A stretch of DNA of 64,000 nucleotides, from the NCBI RefSeq assembly GCF_001949145.1, contig NW_019091536.1, positions 208,892 to 272,891 of the forward strand. Reading direction: 5' to 3'. The position numbers and the translations under genes were made by a program. Under the pieces are notes generated by a model, which saw only the letters and a list, made by a program, of their open reading frames with translations, was not told the DNA's origin and made no database searches. Source of the DNA: Acanthaster planci (Eukaryota > Echinodermata > Asteroidea > Valvatida > Acanthasteridae). Positions 48,014 to 59,145 of this stretch are shown here, one piece after another (position 1 is the stretch's first letter; each line of letters starts with the position of its first letter).

Positions 48014-50976
48014 GTAAGTCTGGACACTAAGTCTGGCAAGCTTTCTTTTGTCATCGTAGGATGGTTGTACTGTCAGTGACGTTGCTATAAAAGTACCACT
48101 TTTTCAGCAAATTCGGTGAAAGCTAGAAGTTTACTACTGCCGTCCCGGAGATGTAGGCGCATTAGCTAGCACGTGGGAATGATTTATTTTGGCGGTAGAG
48201 CCAGGACAGGAAGGGTGGGAATGACCGCCAAATCGATCCTATAATTCGCACATTCTCAAGAAAAGAGTGACACTGTAGACATGTGTCTAACTTCTACGTT
48301 GGAGAAGCGTGCTTCGTAGAACCATGGAGGAAATTACACAGATTATGCAACACTTCACACAAATGCCCGTGGTAGGTAATTACAGGCTATTGCTAATGTC
48401 GGTGTAGACTGCTTTATGTATGTTACAAGTTACTTGGGGAAACAGACCTGTGTTTAAACTAGTTCATGGCTGTTCAATAACATACTCAAAATAATGACGT
48501 GGACATAAACAAAAGTCGGTAGTTAATAATGTAACTCATTAAAAAGTGAGGATATACTTCCTGGAAACTGCTATTAGTGACTAATTGCAACTGGCATCCG
48601 CCATTTTAGTCCTCGTCAGGGCCCAATTTCATGGCGCTGCTAACATGGCTAAGTACACGATATTACGTTAACAGGGGCTCCGTGTATTCCATGATGACCG
48701 TAAGAAGTAAGCACGGCAAATGGTACGCTTACCTTAGAGCAGAATTTGCTTAATGGTGTGACAAAACAATGGACATTTCCACTGCGTGCAACCATAAGCA
48801 CAATCATGTTTAGGACCGCCATGAAATAATGCTTTCGGTTTACAAAATTTTCTGTTATAGTGAGCTCGAATTTTCTTGTAACTGCGTTAAGAAGGGCCAT
48901 GAAACTGTGTCCTTGGCACACTGATGTTTGGTCTCGATCTGTTGTGATAGTGCTCGGTAAATTATAATGATCAATAAAAATGATTATCGAAATTGCACAT
49001 AACAAACTGTCACTAGACAGCCTTTTCACTGGTGAAAAACAAAACAAAATTGTGACAAATACTGTATACCAGGAAAACTGAAAAGTGACCTCTTTCACTT
49101 GCAGGGAAATGTGACCAGGTAGATAAGTAATTAGCATTTCCTCTTCATCGAGCAAATATTAAGGTGTATGGAAACCCCCGGTCGACTATTTATCGTTTGT
49201 AGTGTAATCATGAAACTGAAGATGTGAATAGCGAATTTATTATGAAAAGATTAATTTTTCTTGTCCGCACAAAATTGAATATTTGATGAAATCGATGCCC
49301 AAATGGAAATGATTGCAATTTTGTTTCCCTGGGGGATCTCTTTCCACTTGTAATATCTGGTGTCTCGCCTCCTATTGCCTCCTTTTAATTCAGAGTAGGG
49401 TGTTATCATGGGCTTACTGAAATATTCGAGCTAGCCTCTTGCAACGTGGATGGTTCGTCAGTTTGCTGCTGATTAGTGCTTTGTCCCCCCCCCCGAAAAT
49501 AAGACACTTTGCTCCCTTTTGGGTCACACTCATAGAACAAACCCAACCAAACCAAACAATTCCAAGTCAAACCATCGATCCCCTTGACATCAAGCAGGTA
49601 TTTTTTATTTTATAGGATGTCCAATATGAACAGCAGTATTCGTCTTCTGTTACGAGGCTCAAGGATGGATACAGAGCTAAAATGTCGTGGGGGGCAAACT
49701 TATTTTGGGGGGACGGGGGCTAAACATTAAGAACCTTTCTCGTGGCGTATGGCGTATAGGTGAGGCTCAGTTTGGGGCTTTTTACACGCTTTTGGGGAGG
49801 AATGTAAGGGGCATTTTGAAAAAACCTCAGAGCTCTTATTAATTTTAAAAAGGACTCCATGGGGATATGGCTCCCGCTGCCTGCCCCCGGCTCCGTCCTT
49901 GTTAGGATTTTGTAGTAATTTTCTATTGATTTTATTTAGGCAATATGTTTTTGTTTGTGGTTGCCTTTCTTAAGCAGACCTCTCTGATGTGCCATCAACA
50001 GAAACATTATAATTAAAAAATCTCCAGGGGAAAGTTGCTCTCTTTACCATCCGTTGGTTACTATACTATATTTTGGCAATCTGTGGACGGGGGGTTTATG
50101 GTTTCTTCTCTACCAGGAGGTTTTTCTGATCAACATTTATCATTAAATACATTTTTTTCGCTTTAAACCATTTCAGTCTGGGTGCAGGGGTGCCTCGCCG
50201 CTCCCTGGCGAGAAGGATCTGGGGCGTTTCCAGCGCTGAAATCAGAGGAAGGAACAGTCTACCGTCAGACCCTGGCCTACTTTGCCGACCAGGAAGGCAG
50301 CGGTTACTCCGAAGCCTCGGCGTTCTCTTCAAGCTCCGGTACGAACCCCATCTATGTCCAGGCGAGTAGTATGGAGCCCTCGGTGGAGGAGGCCCTCAGT
50401 AGCTCCATCTACATCGTGCCCGACGGCGACGCCACCGAAGGCGATTCCGACATAGTGTTCGCCGAGTCCGACACTGGGGAATCGATACCAGAGGACGCGA
50501 CGGTGGCCGAGAGCGACCTCTACGAGCTGGACCAGGAAGGGAACCAAATCGACGAGGAAGGGGAGGAGATGGAGGGGTCCGAGGACAGGGGAGGGGCACT
50601 TGGTGATAATGAGGTCGTCGACATCAGGCCCACTGAACCATCGGAATCCACAACCCCTTCCCCTGAGGAGGGCGGCAACGTCATTCCCAACAGCGTGCGC
50701 CACCACCATGACTCGTCCAACACCGGTAACGACCTGAACATCGTCTCCACCGAGCACGGGAACGAGGTTGGAGGTCACAAAGGTCAAGCAAATGGGATAG
50801 GGAAGGAGGCAAAGGGTGACTCTGAATCAGACGGGCTGAGTGGTGCCCCTGGCAGTGGCATTATGGCCCTTGTCATGTTTGTTGCGGCCATCGGTGTAGG
50901 CGCCATGCTAAGTTTTTTGCTGCTCGGCCTGATCAACATTGCGAAGAAATTCTTCCGTAAGAACCCAGATCCGTGA
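47971..50976 (+). CDS. Array gene D: acidic single-pass protein
   Basis: Two exons (47971-48013, 50177-50976) joined by a 2,163-nt phase-1 intron give 280 residues. The signal peptide (MAFNRRTVFLSVLTGVWVQG then CLA) is followed by an ectodomain very rich in Glu, Asp, Ser and Gly, a helix at about 242-267 (GIMALVMFVAAIGVGAMLSF plus LLLGLI) and the short basic tail NIAKKFFRKNPDP. The acidic ectodomain with one helix resembles in style sea urchin P16-type skeletogenic membrane proteins; I can claim similarity of layout only. AATAAA lies almost on the stop (50982) and again at 51364. Confidence 0.87.
48856..48975 (-). pseudogene. Possible retroelement integrase relic
   Basis: On the minus strand, inside gene D's intron, an open frame contains NLPSTITTDRDQ and then a HSFMALLN stretch. 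This recalls the P-x-x-I-x-T-D-R-x-x-x-F core of LTR-retrotransposon integrases. The flanks show no further integrase or reverse transcriptase motif, so at best it is a fragment. Confidence 0.25.
50177..50976 (+). CDS. Gene D exon 2, acidic ectodomain, helix and tail
   Basis: Acceptor aaccatttcag, phase 1. The frame starts VWVQGCLAAPWREGSG and passes through acidic stretches such as DEEGEEMEGSED. The helix is at 50857-50934, the tail at 50935-50973 and the stop TGA at 50974. Confidence 0.9.
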
Positions 50977-50981
50977 AATCA

Positions 50982-50987
50982 AATAAA
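50982..50987 (+). terminator. Polyadenylation signal of gene D (proximal)
   Basis: AATAAA only five bases after the stop; a second AATAAA at 51364-51369 may give a more normal 3' UTR of about 400 nt. Confidence 0.45.
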
Positions 50988-51765
50988 CGATCAGACGTAG
51001 CGCTTTAGAGTACTAAAATAATCATATGAATTCATTTCTTGATGACAACTTTTCAACTCAAATTTCTTTAGAGGACTGCCACCGTCCCTGTTATCACCAC
51101 TAACTGACTATCAGGTCGCAATACAAACAATTCTAAAGAGGAACCTTCATCAACATTTTGCAATCGTTTATAATTTCCATGGTGACCTGCCTTTGTTTAA
51201 TTTTTGTTCATTCGCCAAACCCAAGAGATTTCTTTTTCAGAAATCTGCTTCTCCCCGAATTCGTTCTTGATATTGTACATAATTATTTTAGCGTGTATTC
51301 CAATTTTTTTTCTGTTTAATATAAAGACAGGCATGTCAAATGTTAATTCTTCCATTTTTACTTAATAAATGTGACATATGCTTCTGATATAAGACATTCT
51401 GAGCCAGACTGTGTTGACGTCTTTAATTCAAGACGAGTCAAATAGTTGATATTTGTAGAAATGTGACTAGTGGCACAAGACAGAAAAACATCCATTAAAT
51501 ATAACCCAGAAGTACAACAATTACCATCCAAAACTCCATTTAATGCATGCATTGCTAAGTTTTGCGATGGCACCATGCAGGAACCTCCCTTTGGTTCCGA
51601 ACAGTGTCTCGGTAAAAACTGTTGCTTTTGGATCGACGTTTTGAGTATTGTGTCCTGGTCGTCATTCCCGAAGACGACTGAAACATGTTGGCCGAAACGT
51701 CGATTCCGATAGCCCCACGTACTGATGCCTTATCACAGTATTTATCGCAATGCACTCGCGAGATG

Positions 51766-52223
51766 GACCTTTCCACCAATAAATTCAGAATTTTGCACGC
51801 ATGCGCACAAAAAGCCTTGGCGGCAAGGGCCATTGCCAATGTACAGGGGTGCGATTTTGATCATTCTCTCTCAGGTTTTCTGGCTGTGTTCAGTTTTTTC
51901 TGCAGAAAATCCCATTAAATCGTTCTTGCTATTAGCTTCTAATCTAAGCGGGATTTTTAGTGCCCTGTAAAAAAAATTTTATACAATCGTGATATTTCCT
52001 GCGCGCAACGAGATCAAGCGGGAAAAATCCCCCTTGGATTAGAAACTAATAGCAAAAACGATTTAATTGGATTTTCTGAAGAAGAAAAAAAACAAAGCCA
52101 GAAAACCCAAGAGAAAATAATCAGAATCGCACCCGTGTACATTTTCAAGGCCATTGTCGCCAAGGCCATTAATTTTATGCGCATGTGGGCAAACTTATGC
52201 GTGAATTTATGAGTGAAAAGGTC
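51766..52223. mobile_element. Long foldback MITE, arms of about 190 bp
   Basis: Left arm about 51766-51955 and right arm about 52020-52223 are imperfect reverse complements throughout. Matched landmarks include ggtgcgattttgatcattct / agaatcgcaccc, aaggccat blocks, attaaatcg / cgatttaat, and the ends gaccttt / aaaggtc. It has no coding capacity. Confidence 0.8.
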
Positions 52224-52280
52224 TATAGAATGAGGTTCGTTGGTGCATACAATGCCATCCTAAGCTGAGTTAAGTACGAT

Positions 52281-52493
52281 TAGTGGCGTGGCTAGGATTT
52301 TACTAGTGGGGCACAAAGGGCATCAGCATCTTATTGGGGGCACCAGCTTTCAGTGGTGTTGCTTTTTGGGCAAGTTTTTGTTAGCCTTGTTCAATATCCA
52401 TTCATCCTTTTTTTTGGGGGGGCACCTGGGGGGCATGGGGAATTTGTGGGGGGGCACTTCCCCCAGCCCTCCCCCCCCGTGGCTACGCCACTG
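52281..52493. mobile_element. Short hAT-like non-autonomous element with 8-bp target duplication
   Basis: The ends tagtggcgtggct and (reverse complement of right end) cagtggcgtagcc form terminal inverted repeats. The insertion is flanked by a perfect 8-bp direct repeat agtacgat (52273-52280 and 52494-52501), the signature of hAT transposition. The interior is G-rich then C-rich, with no transposase. Confidence 0.8.
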
Positions 52494-55400
52494 AGTACGA
52501 TTATCTCCGTTTCACAAAGGCAGTTGTTTGTGTAACCATATAGGAGGGAAATTATCCTCCACTACTGCAAACGGTAAGATTGCGCCTTTCACTTTCACTT
52601 TCACCCCACCCCCTCCCTCGGATTCTCGCCCGCATTATTTCCCCGACCCACCCCTTTGTAGCAGCTGTATCCCAGCCCAATATAGTGTATACGGGTACCC
52701 ACAAAGAATCAAAACCCCTAAACAAGCATTCAAAAAGTCATTCTACCCACGCCAAAAGGATCGTCGACAACTTTTGCACATGAGAGCAAATGTGTATCTC
52801 AGCACTGCGTGATGTACAACCCTAAATATGTTTTTCATTTCGGAAATGCTTGTAGAACCATGTTCTCATAGAGTTAACCAATCCAAGATGACTCATTACA
52901 AAAAGCCATCCTGAACTTTAAATAAAAATACCAAAATATATCTTGAATTCTTCACTTTCCAAAATTGCTCTTTTGAAATGTCTGAGCAAAAACACGGACA
53001 TTATGGCAGAGTCGGTTTGAACTTTGTCATATACATGTACTTTGTTCATCACAGTCAGTTTGTAAACCTCTTAATCGTGTTTTGATAGTTTTAGTTCGAG
53101 CTGTTGGTTTGTTTCATTTTCCGCCATTTTCTTAAATAAAAAGGATCGGTGTGGCTTGTGCAAGTGCCTGTGTTGTTAACGCGAACGGTTACCTATATAA
53201 GGAAGTTGACTCATTGCCCCCAAGTTAGTACGTCATAAACCCTTATAATTGTGCCTTCCCTCTCAGGGGTCGCGTTCGAAATTTCGAGGGGATAAAAAAA
53301 AATTCCCAGACGCCAGGCTGACAAAGGCCTTTAGACGGTTCGGAGTGATTGGAAATGATCATTCTTGTCTTTGTCGCAATATGCTTCCCATGTCTACCAC
53401 GTGGCTACAGATGCTAAAGGTCAGGGGTTGGGGATGACGTAAGAGGCGCGCGTTGACGTGACGAATCTTCAAATGAGAATTAAGAATTTTTCAAAAATAT
53501 CCGACGCCTCACAAAGGAACCCAGTGCAAAGGTCGAATGGGTAGTGGCAACTGACGTATATCCTCCACTACATACTAAAATAGAATTCAAACGTCTGAAA
53601 GTATGTAACCCACACCCTTTTTAAAGGCCAACATACCGTAAGACCCAAACAGCGTATAACTTAGATACGAATGAAGGCCAATTTTGAATCAGTATTTACT
53701 CATATTTACAGTAAGAGGGCGGTCTTCGATACCAGTTGCTATTTCTCTCAACGAGGTATCACTTCAGAGAACCACAGGTTTCTAATCCTGCCAGGCCTGG
53801 TTAATTAAATTTATTTTATGCCCCATGACTGATAGCAGAACCATTGCACGAAAGATTAAAATTTTGTGTTTGATTTGTTTTCTTTCGTTTTGGTTTGTAT
53901 TGTGAGACTAAATCTCAGTTTGTCTCGTAGTGAAAGGACAGCTCTTGTACCCTCTGCTCCTAAGACCACTGTAGAGCATAAATATTCTATGCATGGCTAT
54001 TGCACAGAATGGGCTATTCAAGAAATTTTATTTCATAAGTCCCTTAAAATTATGTGCTTCCTGTCCAGCCCCAAAGTTTGGGAAAACGATACAATTTGCA
54101 AACAAAGGAAACTTGAAAATATAGTCAGTGTTAAAATATGCTAAAGATTGTATTATGGTCCTTCGCCAATGTAACTGGATGTGCGTTTGAAACAACCGAT
54201 TGGCCCCAAATAGTATTTATTCAGGTTCTGTATGGGTTATCTTTACTAAGGGCTGCAAACAGAAACCATACGAAGGACTCAGGGGAAATAAAAAAGGGAG
54301 AGTAGCCTTTTTATTCGCAAATGTGACCTAGCTGTCTTTAGTCTTCCCGTGTGATTTCTGATTAACGCAATGCTGTGATAGATTAATTCACGCCGTTATT
54401 GATAGGCATTGAAGTATGCAACTGCGCTATAGAAGCTCAAGACGTCGTATGACAATAAAATGTGTAATTCTCGATGTCGTAGGCCTAAGAAGAATTCTTT
54501 GTTTTGCAACAATAGCAATTGTCGATGTAGATTATTGCAATGTCGTATCATTCGACCTACTTTTCAATGTTGTAACTGAAATTTACTTTGTCGTTATATG
54601 AATTAGAATCTTGCGTCAGAAAATTACCCTTCTTGTCTCCTCAGCCATAGTAGCCTCTGCCTGATTGATAGGCCATATTAAATACAGAAGAAGAGTATAT
54701 AGATCAGTGAATAAGATTTGTCAAAATGCAAGAAAATTAAGTACCTGATATTAACATTGAAAGGTTTAGGTTGTCATTGAACACAGCTTCACAAATCCAC
54801 TTTTAGAAATTGTTATATTATGATGGCCAGTCACCGTACCAAAGAAGCGGCTGCCATTCTTGGTCAACAAAGACAATACGAATCAGAGACCTGACACAGT
54901 CAACAGCATCCACAAATTACTGGTAGCAGTAATAATAGGACATCCAAGCTTCCGCCTCAGTTGACGTCATAATTTCCTCGTGCATATGTAAATCACTAGT
55001 TTAAAATGCAAAAGGTTCCGAGAAACCCTAAGGAACAGCCGCAACAAAAATCAACAAAGGTTCGTTGAAACATCATTTAATATTGGCCTTTTAATAATTA
55101 TGCAATGGAATCAGTTTAGTCATCTATGGCGCAGGGCCGCATGGCTGCAGTGTTATTTGAATGTACCCACACTGTTAGTGTATTATTTTTACCATGACGT
55201 ATTTTGAAAATAGGGCAGCAATGCAAAATTTAAAGTTTAAACTTTGACAAGAAGTGAATTCAGGAAAACCGTTCTGATGAGCCTATTCTTTGTTAATCTA
55301 AAAAAAAGCTTAAGAGGAACTTATAAGGGAAACATCAGAGCAGGGTGGAATGTTGCCAATGTTTCCAGGATCAAATCCTTCAGAGCCCCCCTTTCCGTGA

Positions 55401-55733
55401 TTAAAGTCACGCCTCTATGTTTGGACCCCCGTCCTGCCCCCGCACGCAGCCCCGGCTGTTTCGAAATGTTGGACACTCCTTAGCGTGCAAAAACAACTAC
55501 CCAGTCGGCCTATTTAGTCTGACACCACTCTTCCGCGTGATTACCAAGGTTGACGTTCAAGGGAGCCAACACGAGAGCATTAAGTCACTCGCCGAACGGT
55601 TACGAACAACCGTTGTCCGTCCAGGCCAGGCTCAGTCTACAAGCAACTTTGGTACCCGTTGCTAACTCACTGTGTTCTTGTGTTTCTTGAAACTCTTCCG
55701 GATTCGCCACACACATCACAAAGGGTTGCTGAA

Positions 55734-55788
55734 ATGGCGTCGAGACATCAGATAACACGGCTTGTTCTTGCTGTCCTTCTCATAGCGG
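55734..55788 (+). CDS. Gene E exon 1, signal peptide
   Basis: ATGGC start, basic N-terminal part (ASRHQITR), hydrophobic core LVLAVLLIA, donor g|gtgagt in phase 1. Confidence 0.87.
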
Positions 55789-58700
55789 GTGAGTCCTATC
55801 GGATTTCTTCAATCTACGAAATTCCGGCGACAAGCTCAGGCGCAACATGTTTTGTTCTTCTCGAAATCGGTCTTACTTCTGATTGGCTGGAAGAGCAACT
55901 AATTGGCTCTAGTCAAGACGTTTGTTAAAGTTTGAGATGGCTATGGGAACTTACAGGGACCCAAAACAGGGGCGTGTCCGTTTAAATACTGAGACGAATA
56001 TGCTGTATTATTACACCGTGATCGGCATGAAACCTGCTTGGAATAAACGTCATCTTTGTTCCATGCAGCTTACTTGACAGTGGTGAGCGCCTATATACCA
56101 ATACTAAGAAGGCCTCCACGATATTGTTCAAATGCTGAATGAGTGATAAATTTCAAACAACTTTTGTGCAATCATTCGGGTGAAGATTTAAGAACTTAAT
56201 GCGTCGCAACTCTTAAATAATGGAACAGTCGTTGAAAAGCAATAGTGCAGCAATGGGCACTAAAATTAGGCACAAGGCTTTGCAACATACTATAAAATAA
56301 AAATGAAGTAAGAGAAAGTTCGAGAGTTGTGACATGGCAGTAGTTTCTTACGACATTACTCACTTACAAATGATGTTTTGATGTTACCGTGAAGTTACGA
56401 TTCTTTGGAAGTTGATCGCGCTTGTATGTTTCCTTGTTCGTGCGCAACGTACAATACATCCGCACATGGAAGTTATGTGTCACGATTTTTGGACTACAAT
56501 TGTGTCGGTAAATGCGGAAAATTGGGCACAATATGGTAGTTACTAAAAGGCATTAGGACCTCGTGCACTTTTTGACGGTTATGTTATACTGAATGGAACC
56601 ATCTGGTTCCATTGACAGACTGATTGCATCCACGACTCTGATGCATGAAAAGAGAAAGCGCCCTCATTGGGCACCTTGAATATTGTAACGCACTCTCACA
56701 ATAGCCCCTTCTTTGGCAGTTTTACTATGTACTTGAACATTTGCTTTGGCGAGTACACAATCTGAAGATCAATATCACTGATAGTTATGAATTAGAAATT
56801 TTATACTTTAGTTAGATTTTCTTGTTTTGGGGAAGGGGGTGCTCGGTATTTGGGTTCATACCTTCAACATTTGGGTAGAACTCAAACATAGTACGTATAG
56901 ACTGAGTGTCTGAAACAAATGAACCTAACGGAGCTTATTTTAGGCACAAAAGTCAGCCTACAGAGTTTCTTGGATTTCTTTCACCACTAAAGGATCATGA
57001 TAGGAAAAGCGGTATTTCAACAAGAAAAATTTGTTTTCAAATTTAAAAAAAACCCTGATATGACATTACCGGGGGTGGAATACCCCCCCCATAATCAATT
57101 CTAGTCCGCAAATAGAGCTTCGGTAGGCATGAATGCAAAATTAGTACAGAAACGATGTAAATTAGCCGTCGGCTTTTCCCCTGAAGCATGAAATGTAACG
57201 TGCCATGGATTTCCATTTGACACGACTTGAGGTTGATGCTCAAGTTACAAATCGATAAAATAACTCTGGCACCTCCCCCAACAAACACACAAGAAAATGC
57301 TTCCGCTTCGCCCCTGGACTTGACAGCGCCTTCTGTGAATAGCCGCTCATCTTAGTTCAAACCTGTACTCTATATCGTATCAATTTTTCAGTGAATGAGA
57401 TCGTCATCCAATGGATTTCAATTGAGATTCCGACTTCAGTGTGGTGCATCTGTCGTAGTCAGAAGAAAAGCAATGATTTTGATCAAGCCTTTAACAGTAA
57501 AACGAAAATTTCAGCGTTGTACTGGAGACCATCTCAAGACCTGACTACACCTTTACACAATGTCAGTCACAAGACCAGTCACAAGACCAGTCACAAGACC
57601 GGTCATAAGACTGGTTACCAGTTACAAAACCAGTCATAACATCAGTCACAACACCAGTCACAAGACCCATCATGAGTTTCAGGATAAATAATAGTAATAA
57701 AAGAATGGTTCGATTGCAGTAGATTTGAACCTCTTGAGACTTTTCCTTGAACTCAGACTGGAGATCTTGTGAATAGATGGTCTGAGAGGCCTCGACTATG
57801 ACAATGATTTTCTTTCTTGCTTTCAGGTTTTGTATATGCTCAGGACCAGGAGAGCCAAGAAGATGGCGAGGGAGTGCAGCTAGGCCTAGCCGATATACTA
57901 AGACCGAAGCAACAGCGGAAACCGGTCGCACAGGTAGGAGAAGGTGAAGCAGAGAGCGAGCAGCAAGAGGCAGGAGCACAGGTCGGTGGCGGGGGTGGGG
58001 ATGCAGAGAGCAACGAGTTGGGAGGCAACGCCGAGCAGAACGAAGCTGACGCGGAGGCGGCAGAAGATGCCGCAGAAGCGGCCGCCGAAGCGGAGGAGGC
58101 TGCTAGAGAGGCTGCCGAGGAAGGGTCGGAGGGAGCCGGAGAGGCCGGGGAAGGGTCGGAGGGAGCTGGAGAAGCAGGAGAAGGGTCGGAGGGAGCCGGA
58201 GAAGCCGGAGAAGGGTCGGAGGGAGCTGGAGAGGCCGGAGAAGGGTCGGAAGGAGCTGGAGAAGCCGGAGAAGGGTCGGAGGGAGCTGGAGAGGCCGGTG
58301 AAGGAGGGGAGACTGGGGGTGCAGAGGTGCCGCCAGGCGCACCGGTCGTCGGGGCCGGTAAGGGGGAGAAGACTCAAATGGACACCGACGGCTCCTCACC
58401 CTTCTTCAATATTGGTGGCGGACAACAGGATGGGCAGGAGCAAATCGGAGGGGCTCAGATGGGAGGAGACAACGGGGAGAGCGGAGAGGAGGCACAAGCT
58501 GGTGCGATGGGGGCGGCTCAGGCCGCCGGTGGGGGCGGTGAAAGCGAAGAGGAAACACAACCTGGAGCAATTGGAGCGAACACAGAGAGCGGTGAGCAAG
58601 CCGGTGTGCTAGGCCAACAGGCCGATGCAGAGAGCGCAGAGGAGACTACCTCTCAGAACTCGGTCAGACCGCTGGTATCGACCTCCGACACTGACGCCGA

Positions 58701-59064
58701 CATCGGAGAGGGTTCCCTGTCAATCAGCATGAGCATCGGCAGTGAGGGGGGCGTCCCCGCCAGCCTGGGCAGCGACATCGAAATCGACAATGACGCCTCA
58801 AACTTCCAGAAGCCTAACTTGCCCGTCGGGTCGCTCGCCGATAAAGCCAAACAGGTCTCGGGAACCGGGACGACAATGAAGATCGAACCCACCCCGCCGA
58901 TTACAAAAGCTCCCGAAGGAAAACCCGAGGAAGAGAAGGGCCTGAGCGACTCCTACAAGAAACGGATCGCCATCTCTGGAGCGGCCGTCGGCGCTGTTGT
59001 GTTGGTTGGAATATTTGCATATGTAGTCGGGAAAAGGGTAACAAGGCGGTCCTACACTAACTAG
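55734..59064 (+). CDS. Array gene E: Glu-Gly-Ala repeat single-pass protein
   Basis: Two exons (55734-55788, 57827-59064) joined by a 2,038-nt phase-1 intron give 430 residues. Signal peptide MASRHQITRLVLAVLLIAGF then VYA, with mature protein starting QDQESQEDG. The ectodomain is extremely acidic and Gly/Ala-rich, with an Ala/Glu segment that could form a coiled or single helix, six copies of a 10-residue repeat, then Gln/Gly/Glu-rich and Ser/Asp-rich parts. A helix at about 399-419 (IAISGAAVGAVVLVGIFAYV) is followed by an 11-residue tail with KRVTRR. Basic residues also precede the helix (SYKKR). No known family is recognised. Confidence 0.88.
57563..57625 (+). repeat. 12-bp tandem repeat agtcacaagacc in gene E's intron
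   Basis: Three clear copies of agtcacaagacc and further degenerate ones (ggtcataagact, agttacaaaacc, agtcataacatc). They lead into a dispersed repeat also found near 63070. Confidence 0.85.
57640..57780 (+). repeat. Dispersed repeat, copy 1 (relative at 63070-63200)
   Basis: Shares, in order, cacaacaccag, catgagt, an ataatagtaataaaa/acaatgacaaagg block, a ttgcagt block followed by atttgaa, and a ttgaactcagac/ttgaattcagac block with 63070-63200. It lies just before gene E's main exon. Confidence 0.6.
57827..59064 (+). CDS. Gene E exon 2, acidic repeat ectodomain, helix and tail
   Basis: Acceptor cttgctttcag, phase 1. Order: VYAQDQ, Gln/Glu-rich, Ala/Glu segment (about 58040-58120), GEGSEGAGEA-type repeats, Gly/Glu/Gln-rich imperfect repeats, Ser-rich SLSISMSIGSEGG, helix (58966-59028), tail (59029-59061), stop TAG. 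Confidence 0.9.
58123..58302 (+). repeat. 30-bp coding tandem repeat, six copies (GSEGAGEAGE)
   Basis: Six copies of gggtcggagggagccggaga with a following agccggagaa-type part, differing by a few silent changes (gcc/gct, gcc/gca). All differences preserve the ten-residue unit. Confidence 0.95.
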
Positions 59065-59126
59065 ATACTAAACTTCAATCGCCATAGTCACACACCAGCA
59101 AAGGCGAATCAACAACTGTTGTTACA

Positions 59127-59145
59127 AATAAAATTAATAAATAAA
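59127..59145 (+). terminator. Polyadenylation signals of gene E
   Basis: A cluster of overlapping AATAAA hexamers 63-80 nt after the stop codon. Confidence 0.6.

Larger units (their letters stand above)
50988..55733. other. Intergenic region between genes D and E
   Basis: About 4.7 kb. It contains a long foldback element (51766-52223) and, right after it, a short hAT-like insertion (52281-52493). The rest is AT-rich with only short, unrecognisable open frames. No TATA box was recognised before gene E. Confidence 0.5.

Noticed and set aside
51650-51720. gaagacgactgaaacatgttggccgaaacgtcg-type motif, suggestive of a retroelement end or hammerhead core
   Set aside because: The gaaac and gtc elements occur, but I could not fit a ctgatga core or three stems. 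No reverse transcriptase or other element end is nearby.
58103-58399. Leu/Pro-rich minus-strand frame opposite the Glu-Gly repeat
   Set aside because: Antisense of the 30-bp repeat; periodic composition with no independent support.
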